Positions 54,724-61,384 of a stretch of 64,000 bases of DNA are shown piece by piece. The DNA comes from Edwardsiella anguillarum (lineage in GTDB: Bacteria > Pseudomonadota > Gammaproteobacteria > Enterobacterales > Enterobacteriaceae), in NCBI RefSeq assembly GCF_008801815.1, contig NZ_VZOX01000004.1; one strand, written 5' to 3'. The position numbers and the translations under genes were made by a program. Within the stretch, counting starts at the first letter, position 1. Every line of letters starts with the position of its first letter. The notes under the pieces are model-generated. The model had not been told where the DNA came from. It searched no databases and saw nothing but the letters and a program-made list of their open reading frames with translations.

Positions 54724-55518
54724 TTACACGGCGACGGGGGCTTTAATCGCCGGGTGCGGATCATAACCTTCGATGATGAAGTCCTCGAAGCGGTAGTCGA
54801 AGATCGACGCGGGACGGCGCGCCAGCGCCAAACGCGGCAGTGCACGCGGCTCACGGGTCAGCTGCAGCGCCGTCTGCTCCATATGGTTACTGTACAGATG
54901 GGTATCCCCGCCGGTCCAGACAAAATCGCCGACCTGCAGATCCAGCTGCTGCGCCATCATATGAACCAGCAGCGCATAGCTGGCGATATTGAACGGCAGC
55001 CCCAGGAAGACGTCGCAGGAGCGCTGATACAGCTGGCACGAGAGGCGGCCGTCGGCGACATAAAACTGGAAAAAGGCGTGGCAAGGCGCCAGCGCCATCT
55101 GATCCAGCTCGCCCACGTTCCAGGCCGACACGATGATCCTGCGCGAGTCGGGATCCTGGCGCAGCTGCTCCATCACCTGACTGATCTGATCCACCTGGCG
55201 GCCGTCGGTGCAGCCCCAGGCGCGCCACTGCTTACCGTATACCGGGCCGAGATCGCCGTTGTCATCAGCCCACTCATCCCAAATAGTGACGTTATTCTCA
55301 TGCAGGTACTTGACGTTGGTCTCCCCGTTAAGGAACCACAGCAGCTCATGAATGATCGAGCGCAGGTGGCACTTCTTGGTGGTCACCAAGGGAAAACCCT
55401 GCTGCAGATTGAAACGCATCTGATGGCCAAAAATCGACAGGGTGCCGGTGCCGGTACGATCGGCCTTGGGTGTCCCCTCTGCCAGCACTTTTCTCATCAA
55501 ATCCAGATACTGTTTCAT
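54724..55518 (-). CDS. thyA: Thymidylate synthase
   Basis: Methylates dUMP to dTMP with methylenetetrahydrofolate. The 264-aa length equals that of E. coli. The catalytic cysteine is in ALAPCHAFFQFYV and the dUMP-binding segment is CQLYQRSCDVFLGLPFNIAS. The N-terminus MKQYLDLMRKVLAEGTPKAD and C-terminus HPAIKAPVAV are intact. It follows lgt by 28 bases and is probably cotranscribed with it, as in E. coli. Confidence 0.99.
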   Translation of the reverse strand: MKQYLDLMRKVLAEGTPKADRTGTGTLSIFGHQMRFNLQQGFPLVTTKKCHLRSIIHELLWFLNGETNVKYLHENNVTIWDEWADDNGDLGPVYGKQWRAWGCTDGRQVDQISQVMEQLRQDPDSRRIIVSAWNVGELDQMALAPCHAFFQFYVADGRLSCQLYQRSCDVFLGLPFNIASYALLVHMMAQQLDLQVGDFVWTGGDTHLYSNHMEQTALQLTREPRALPRLALARRPASIFDYRFEDFIIEGYDPHPAIKAPVAV

Positions 55519-55546
55519 GTCACCTCAAACTCTCTACGTAAAAAAA

Positions 55547-56416
55547 TCAGGACGCCTGCGCGCGCGGCGAATGACGATAGGCCCACACCATCATGATAAC
55601 GCCGACCACGATCATCGGTATGGAGAGGATCTGCCCCATGCTGATCACCCCGTCAAACAGGCCAAGCTGCGCATCGGGCTGACGGAAAAACTCACAGATA
55701 ATACGGAAGGCGCCGTAGCCCACCAGGAACAGTCCGGAGACGCTGCCCATCGGACGCGGCCTGCGAATAAATAGGTTCAGGATAATAAACAGCACGACCC
55801 CCTCCAGCAACAGTTCATACAGCTGAGACGGGTGACGCGGCAGCAGGCCAAAGTGGTTATACACCGCCTGCCACTGCGGGTGGGTCGCTGCCAGCTGCAT
55901 ATCCTCACTGCTGGAGCCTGGGAACAGCATCGCCCAGGGCGTATCCAGCGTCACGCGGCCCCACAGCTCGCCGTTAATAAAGTTGCCCAGACGCCCGGCG
56001 CCCAGACCAAACGGCACCAGCGGCGCAATAAAGTCAGACACCTGGAAGAAGGTGCGCTTGGTGCGACGGGCAAACCACAGCATCGCCAGGATCACCCCGA
56101 TCAGACCGCCGTGGAAAGACATGCCGCCATCCCAGACCTTAAACAGATATAGGGGGTTATCGATAAACAACGGCAGGTTATAGAACAGGACATAGCCGAT
56201 GCGCCCGCCGAGGAATACCCCGAGGAAGCAGGCGTACAGCAGGTTTTCGACTTCGTCTTTGGTCCAGCCGCTGCCCGGCCGGTTGGCCCGGCGCACCGCC
56301 AGCCACATGGCAAAGACAAAGCCCACCAGATACATCAAGCCATACCAGTGCAGCGCTACCGGACCGATGGAGAAAATCACCGGGTCAAAACTGGGAAAAT
56401 GCAGATAGTTCGTCAT
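55547..56416 (-). CDS. lgt: Prolipoprotein diacylglyceryl transferase
   Basis: First step of lipoprotein maturation: transfer of diacylglycerol from phosphatidylglycerol to the lipobox cysteine, in the inner membrane. The 289 aa (E. coli 291) have seven membrane segments and the signature GAGRLGNFINGELWGR near residues 140-155, plus the HGGLIG motif near 103. It lies upstream of thyA. ptsP, which precedes lgt in E. coli, is not present; the upstream neighbour here is ygbE. Confidence 0.98.
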   Translation of the reverse strand: MTNYLHFPSFDPVIFSIGPVALHWYGLMYLVGFVFAMWLAVRRANRPGSGWTKDEVENLLYACFLGVFLGGRIGYVLFYNLPLFIDNPLYLFKVWDGGMSFHGGLIGVILAMLWFARRTKRTFFQVSDFIAPLVPFGLGAGRLGNFINGELWGRVTLDTPWAMLFPGSSSEDMQLAATHPQWQAVYNHFGLLPRHPSQLYELLLEGVVLFIILNLFIRRPRPMGSVSGLFLVGYGAFRIICEFFRQPDAQLGLFDGVISMGQILSIPMIVVGVIMMVWAYRHSPRAQAS

Positions 56417-56763
56417 CCGTCACCACAATACTGTCTGAGAAACCGTATAAAATGCTCAAGTGGCGCATCATAACATAGGAAAGTGGAGGAACCGGGGTAT
56501 GCGTAACGATAAAGTTATGTAAAAAAGCGTATCGCCCCACGGCGGATCGCAGCCGAAAAGATAGGCTTATCTCGCAGCATCAGGCGCCGGCGCCCTGCGT
56601 GTCCACCGCCGGCGAGGGGGGCCCCCGGGTAATGGCCGTCATACACTCTGCCTTAATCGTTTCCTGATCGTCACGGAATATATCCATCCCAACGTATTTT
56701 CAGAAAACGGCGAGCGCGTGTGATAGCCGACGAGGGCGCGAACGCCGGACAACGCCCCCCTGC
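56417..56763. other. Intergenic region lgt-ygbE
   Basis: 347 bases without a recognisable gene. The part next to lgt is AT-richer and should hold the lgt promoter (TTATGAT near 56470 on the minus strand is a possible -10), but I cannot place it safely. The rest has short GC palindromes (GGCGCCGGCGCC near 56582) without T-runs. No RNA family is recognised. Confidence 0.35.
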
Positions 56764-57090
56764 TTACCAGCCGCTCAGCAGAGAAAAGGTTTGCCAGAAC
56801 AGGGTGACCACCAGCAGGGCGCACAGCGGCACGCTGAACAGCAGACGGCCGGAGAGCAAACGGTGGATCAGAATCCCCACCAGCACCGATACCGGCAGCA
56901 GCGCCAGGAAGAAGGGCCAGGTATACAGCATAAACAGCAGCGTATTGGTGCCATAAACGACAAAGGGCAGCGCGAACGCCAGCCAATAGAAAACAAATCC
57001 CAACACACCGCCGCTGAAGGCGTAAGAGGGATCTTCGCGTTCGCCGGTGGTCAGTTCATCGGCCGGCCTGTTGGCGGCATTAATCAGCAT
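56764..57090 (-). CDS. ygbE: DUF3561 inner-membrane protein YgbE
   Basis: Small membrane protein of unknown function. From ATG 57088-57090 (AGGA upstream) it has 108 aa, against 107 for E. coli YgbE. The family core is clear: VVYGTNTLLFMLYTWPFFLA, LLPVSVLVGILIHRLLSG. Three hydrophobic segments follow a polar N-terminus rich in acidic residues. The frame stays open to 57345 without family similarity. In E. coli it lies between cysC and ftsB; here it stands alone next to lgt and iap. Confidence 0.88.
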   Translation of the reverse strand: MLINAANRPADELTTGEREDPSYAFSGGVLGFVFYWLAFALPFVVYGTNTLLFMLYTWPFFLALLPVSVLVGILIHRLLSGRLLFSVPLCALLVVTLFWQTFSLLSGW

Positions 57091-57433
57091 ACCCGAATCC
57101 TGCGGCAGCAAAGCGTTCACATACGCGGAAAGGCGATCGGCCTCACCGCTGCGCGCCGGGCAAAACAGGGCCGACAGGCGCAACACCGAATGCCAGAGCC
57201 GTACGGCCTCAGACTCACGCTGGCATATGCGCTGATAATACCGCCGAGGGCCAAAACGTCTAACATTTGCACGGCCAAATTTGTTACCAATTGTTCTCCC
57301 TCTCGAGGCGTCCGGCGGCGCTCTCCGCCGCCTAAATTGCACCATACGGAGGCATGACGCCTAGGGGAGACGTTATATCCCCTTCTCATCGGCCTTACTC
57401 CCGCTATTTTTCCCCCTTTGTCCGCGCAAGAAA
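57091..57433. other. Intergenic region ygbE-iap
   Basis: Non-coding or uncertain stretch between divergent ygbE and iap. Two minus-strand frames are open here, one continuing ygbE upstream and one ending at 57117. Neither resembles a known protein (see findings). A GC-rich palindrome (GGCGGCGGAGAGCGCCGCC) lies near 57311-57333. Confidence 0.35.
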
Positions 57434-57462
57434 TTGTTTAATCCCCTGCCACAGGCGATAAT
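57434..57462 (+). promoter_or_regulatory. Candidate iap promoter
   Basis: -35 TTGTTT (57434-57439), 17-base spacer, -10 GATAAT (57457-57462), about 70 bases upstream of the iap ATG. Confidence 0.55.
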
Positions 57463-57533
57463 ATTTGGCAGATGAATGCCCCTGCCGACGTGTGACGCGC
57501 CATCGACAGACCGATACAAAGGACGCCCGACTC

Positions 57534-58550
57534 ATGCTTTCCCGCTGCAGATACTCTCTCTCCCTGGCCGCGCTCTGCCTGGGCTGCGCGCTCGTCGCGC
57601 CGGTCAGCGCCCAGACCCACCAGCCCATTGGAAAAATCGCCGATCAGGAAGTGCGCCATATCGCCACCTATTTCCCCGGCCGCATGGCGGGCAGCCCCGC
57701 CGAGCTGATGATGGCCGACTATGTCAACCAGCGCTTCCGTCAGATGGGTTATGACAGCAACCTGCGCGACTTTAAGACCCGCTATCTGTACCGCGACAGC
57801 AACGGTAAAAACAGCTGGCACAACGTTACAGCCACCTCGGTGATCGCCGCAAAAGCGGGCCACGGCGCTCAGCAGATCCTGATCGTCGCCCATCTGGATA
57901 CCTTTACTCCGCAGAGCGATGACGACGTTAACCATAACTTGGGCGGGCTGACGCTCCAGGGGGTCGATGATAACGCCTCCGGCGTCGGCGTCATGCTGGA
58001 GCTGGCCGAGCGCCTGCGGCCGATAAAAACCCAGGTCGGCATTCGCTTTCTGGCGCTGAGTGCGCAGGAGCTCGGCGGCAAGGGGATCGAAAACTACCTT
58101 AGCCGTATGACACAGGAGGAGAAGAAAAATACCCTGCTGGTGATCGGCATAGACTCCCTGATCAGCGGCGACAGGCTGCTCGCCACCAGCAACGCTCAGG
58201 CGCTGGCCGAGCGCAGCCGCGATCGCCTGCTACAGCTAGCCAAACGCGACGGTATCCGCATCGCACGCGGCGACAGCGCGGCGCTGGGTCAGTCCACGCC
58301 CCAGAACGAGGGGATGGCGCTGTTTTCTCAGGCCGGGCTTCCACTGCTGCTGCTCTCTGCCGCGGATAGCCAAGATCCGACGCGCCAGACGCGCCACGGC
58401 GGCAACCTGTTTGCACAGGGCACCAGCTGGCATCAGCCCCAGTACGACAATATGAAATATTTGGATCGGCACCTGCCGGGACGGATCCGAGCCCGCACCC
58501 GCGAGGGGGTCAGGATCCTGCTGCCGCTGCTGGAGCAGCTGACCCGCTGA
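57534..58550 (+). CDS. iap: Alkaline phosphatase isozyme conversion aminopeptidase-like protein Iap
   Basis: Exported M28-family zinc aminopeptidase that in E. coli trims the N-terminal Arg of alkaline phosphatase. From ATG 57534 (AAAGGA upstream) the precursor is 338 aa (E. coli 345), with a signal peptide ending near VSAQ (residue 27). Metal ligands are recognisable: His120 and Asp122 (VAHLDTF), Asp145/146 (VDDNASG), Glu179, Asp207, His300 (SWHQPQYDN). The residue before Glu179 is Gln178, where M28 enzymes, including E. coli Iap, have the catalytic Glu. Activity is therefore uncertain. The CRISPR arrays found beside iap in E. coli are absent. Confidence 0.92.
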   Translation: MLSRCRYSLSLAALCLGCALVAPVSAQTHQPIGKIADQEVRHIATYFPGRMAGSPAELMMADYVNQRFRQMGYDSNLRDFKTRYLYRDSNGKNSWHNVTATSVIAAKAGHGAQQILIVAHLDTFTPQSDDDVNHNLGGLTLQGVDDNASGVGVMLELAERLRPIKTQVGIRFLALSAQELGGKGIENYLSRMTQEEKKNTLLVIGIDSLISGDRLLATSNAQALAERSRDRLLQLAKRDGIRIARGDSAALGQSTPQNEGMALFSQAGLPLLLLSAADSQDPTRQTRHGGNLFAQGTSWHQPQYDNMKYLDRHLPGRIRARTREGVRILLPLLEQLTR

Positions 58551-58698
58551 TCCCACCGCCGCTGTATACGCTGCGGGCTTCCTAATGTAGAGAAATATCA
58601 GGCAATGTGGCTTTAGGTAAAGGGGGATTGCGTTGCTGTATCTGGGCATTACATTACTCAGAGAGCCGGCGGCCGTTCGCCCCTGAGCACGGTGCGCT

Positions 58699-58733
58699 GC
58701 AATCCCGTCCCGGATCCGACGGGACGGGATTGT
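58699..58733. repeat. 13-base inverted repeat upstream of the DUF2076 gene
   Basis: CAATCCCGTCCCG (58700-58712) and CGGGACGGGATTG (58720-58732) are exact inverted copies around a 7-base loop GATCCGA. There is no T-run on the plus strand, so it is not a standard terminator of iap, about 150 bases away. Confidence 0.7.
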
Positions 58734-58806
58734 ACGGGCCATTTCCATTTTACCGGTCACCAACGTTATCGACCCCGCTGCGGCGGGCGCTGTGTTGAGG
58801 CAGATT

Positions 58807-59586
58807 ATGCAAACTGAAGAACAACGTATCATTGAAGGTCTTTTTTCCCGTCTGCAGCAGGCTGAGGCCGGCAGCGGTCCCCGCGACGCCGACGCACAGC
58901 GGCTGATCCAGGCCTGTCTGACCAAACAGCCGGCCGCCCCGTATTACATGGCGCAGGCCATGCTGATCCAGGAGGCCGCGCTCAAGCGACTCAATCAGCA
59001 GGTTGAACAGCTGCAGCAGCAGATCAGTCAGCTCCAGAGCCAGCCGCGTAGCAGCGGTGGCTTCCTCGCCGGCCTGTTCGGCGGCGGCAGCCAGAGCGGC
59101 GATGCCCCGGCATCCGCTGCGCCGACAGCTGCCCGTACGCCGCTGGGTAGCCAACCGATCCCTGGCGCTGCCAACTATGCTCAACCGGGCTATGGTCAGC
59201 CGGCGCCCAGCTATGGCCAGCAGCCGACGGCAGCCCCCTCCCGTGCAGGCAGCTTCCTGGGCGGTGCGCTGCAGACCGCGGCCGGCGTCGCCGGGGGGAT
59301 GGTGATGGCCAATATGCTGACCGGACTGTTCCACCAGAGCCGTCCAGAAGAGATCGTCAATATCATTGAGGACACCCCCGCGCCGGAGGCCACCAACAGC
59401 GACGTCGATCGGGGCAATGAGACCCTGGGCAATGACGCTCAGAACACCGATGCTCAGGACAGCGGCCAGAACGATGCCGACTGGCGTCAGGATAATAGCG
59501 GCGGTTTTGGCCAGGATAGCGGCTTTTCCGATCCTCAGGACGACGGCTTCTTTGGCGGCGACGACGACGACTCCTCCTTTTTCTAA
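58807..59586 (+). CDS. DUF2076 domain-containing protein
   Basis: Conserved protein of unknown function. From ATG 58807 (GAGG seven bases upstream) it has 259 aa. The N-terminal 90 residues match the DUF2076 pattern: MQTEEQRIIEGLFSRLQQAE, then AAPYYMAQAMLIQEAALKRL and a coiled coil LNQQVEQLQQQISQLQSQ. The middle is low complexity, rich in Gly, Ala, Pro, Gln and Ser. A hydrophobic glycine-rich helix (GGALQTAAGVAGGMVMANML) follows near 156-175. The acidic tail is repeat-rich and ends DDDDSSFF. No signal peptide is seen. It has no operon partner. Confidence 0.85.
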   Translation: MQTEEQRIIEGLFSRLQQAEAGSGPRDADAQRLIQACLTKQPAAPYYMAQAMLIQEAALKRLNQQVEQLQQQISQLQSQPRSSGGFLAGLFGGGSQSGDAPASAAPTAARTPLGSQPIPGAANYAQPGYGQPAPSYGQQPTAAPSRAGSFLGGALQTAAGVAGGMVMANMLTGLFHQSRPEEIVNIIEDTPAPEATNSDVDRGNETLGNDAQNTDAQDSGQNDADWRQDNSGGFGQDSGFSDPQDDGFFGGDDDDSSFF

Positions 59587-60189
59587 CGCATCGCTCACGC
59601 CGGGAAGATCCCTCCCCGCTTCCCGGTGTGCGCCTGCACGCCAAATGTAACAAAATGTAACTCTAAGTATATTCACCAGATTTTTATTCATCGACACGGA
59701 TAAAATATAAACCCTACATTTAAATACTATTCAATATTTATTGCGAAATAACCCAGCAAAATAAAATATAACACCAGCAAGATATCCACGATTTTTAGTG
59801 AAGCAATAAGCACAATAATATATATCCAATTATTCAAAGTTTATTTTTATATTTAAACATTCGCAGTATCAATCCTCTCTGAAATCAGATTCGCCCAAAA
59901 ATAATCACTCCCCCACTTTAGCCCCATCATCCAAGAGGCATCCCCGCCGCCGGGGATGTACGCTCTCACCAGCACCACCACAAAACAATCAATAAAATAA
60001 ATCCATTTGCATATAAATTAACAAAATAAATAGATTACCCATGAGCTACATACATATGAATTACATTATGCAATAAGATTAAAATGAGTCATCGTGCCAT
60101 TTTTGGTGTCAAGCGATTATCCTGCCCTTGGTTATAACACCATTATTAGCCATCCATTTAAAATAATTATTACTCATCAAGGATAAGAT
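59587..60189. other. AT-rich intergenic region upstream of the porin gene
   Basis: 603 bases without a gene. A GC-rich hairpin (GCCGGGAAG/CTTCCCGGT) follows the DUF2076 stop. From about 59640 the sequence turns strikingly AT-rich with many A/T runs, unlike the rest of the window. An 8-pair hairpin CATCCCCG/CGGGGATG sits in the middle at 59939-59958. The porin promoter and OmpR-type sites should lie in the last 150 bases. TTATAAC near 60134 is a candidate -10 without a clear -35. I recognise no MicF- or MicC-like RNA. Confidence 0.5.
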
Positions 60190-61317
60190 ATGAAATATAA
60201 ATACCTTGCAGTGGTTATTCCGGCATTAGTGGCGGCGGGCGTAGCGCATGGGGCTGAGGTTTATAATAAAAATGGCAATAAGGTCGATATCTATGGCCGT
60301 CTCGCCGGAGAGTTCTACTCCGGTGACGGCGCTGGAGATGACAGCTATGCGCGTATCGGCTTTAAGGGGGAAACCCAGGTTAACTCGATGCTGACAGGCT
60401 ATGCCCGCTGGGAGTTCCAGGCGAAAGCCAGCCGCAACGAAAGTGCGCCAGAAAGCTATACCCGTCTGGGCTTCGTGGGACTGAATATCGCCCAGTTCGG
60501 CTCGCTGGACTATGGCCGTAATAACGGCGTGCTTAAAGGTGTGGAAGACTTTACCAACGTATTCCCGGTCTACGGCGGCGACTCCTATACCAAGACCGAT
60601 AACTACATGACCGGTCGCGCCAATAACCTGCTCACCTACCGCAACCGCGACTTCTTCGGCCAGATCGAGGGGCTGAATATCACCCTGCAGTACCAGGGCA
60701 AGAACGAGGGGACGATTAAAGATAGCGATATTCAGAGCGGCACCGGCAACCGCGGCGACGCCTCTGCGCGGCGTGACAACGGCGACGGCGCCGGGATCGC
60801 CGCCACCTATGAGCTGCCTTTCGGCATCGCTCTAGCAGCGGCCTATAGCAGCTCCGATCGCACCACCGCCCAGTCATCGGGAACGCAGGGCAGCGCAAGG
60901 GGCGAGCACGCCGAGGCCTGGACCTTCGCCGCCAAATACGATGCCAATAATATCTACCTGGCAGCCATGTACGCGGAAACCCGCAATATGACCCCCTTCA
61001 ACAAAAATAACCTGATCGCGAAGAAGACCCAGAACTTCGAGGCGGTGGCCCAATACCAGTTCGACTTCGGCCTGCGTCCCTCTCTGGGCTATGTGCTGTC
61101 GCGCGGCCTCAACCTTAATAGCGACAACGCGGCGCAGAAAAACGCGTCTGGCAGCCTGGTCAACTACATCAGCGTCGGCACCGAGTTTGCGCTGAACAAA
61201 AACATGGTGACCTACATTGAATATAAGATGAATCTGCTGAAAGATAACGAGTTCAGCAGCTATAACAACATTGATACCGATAACCAGCTGGGCGTCGGCA
61301 TTCAATATAATTTCTAA
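60190..61317 (+). CDS. Trimeric general porin, OmpC/OmpF family
   Basis: Outer-membrane diffusion pore for small hydrophilic solutes. The 375-aa precursor has a 21-residue signal peptide (ending VAHG) and the mature start AEVYNKNGNKVDIYGRLAGE, as in OmpC/OmpF. RIGFKGETQVN is an early strand. The constriction-loop region is GVEDFTNVFPVYGGDSYTKT; E. coli has a PEFGG motif there and this porin does not. The terminal strand is LGVGIQYNF with C-terminal Phe for BAM recognition. Which paralogue it is (OmpC, OmpF, OmpN or OmpS type) cannot be told here. The gene is preceded by AAGGATAAGAT and AT-rich DNA. Confidence 0.93.
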   Translation: MKYKYLAVVIPALVAAGVAHGAEVYNKNGNKVDIYGRLAGEFYSGDGAGDDSYARIGFKGETQVNSMLTGYARWEFQAKASRNESAPESYTRLGFVGLNIAQFGSLDYGRNNGVLKGVEDFTNVFPVYGGDSYTKTDNYMTGRANNLLTYRNRDFFGQIEGLNITLQYQGKNEGTIKDSDIQSGTGNRGDASARRDNGDGAGIAATYELPFGIALAAAYSSSDRTTAQSSGTQGSARGEHAEAWTFAAKYDANNIYLAAMYAETRNMTPFNKNNLIAKKTQNFEAVAQYQFDFGLRPSLGYVLSRGLNLNSDNAAQKNASGSLVNYISVGTEFALNKNMVTYIEYKMNLLKDNEFSSYNNIDTDNQLGVGIQYNF

Positions 61318-61333
61318 TCTCGCCCATTATAAA

Positions 61334-61357
61334 CAAGGCCTCCCGAGGGAGGCCTTG
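61334..61357. terminator. Bidirectional hairpin between porin gene and mrcB
   Basis: Perfect 11-base inverted repeat CAAGGCCTCCC/GGGAGGCCTTG with a 2-base centre. On the minus strand it is followed by TTTATAATGG, on the plus strand by TGCTCTTATG. It lies between the convergent porin and mrcB genes. Confidence 0.6.
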
Positions 61358-61384
61358 TGCTCTTATGCGCTTGTGCTATCCGGC

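Noticed and set aside
58551..58806. CRISPR array next to iap, as in E. coli
   Set aside because: No regularly spaced repeats; only one palindrome is present.
59640..60189. MicF- or MicC-like antisense RNA upstream of the porin gene
   Set aside because: No recognisable seed or Rho-independent terminator could be found on either strand.
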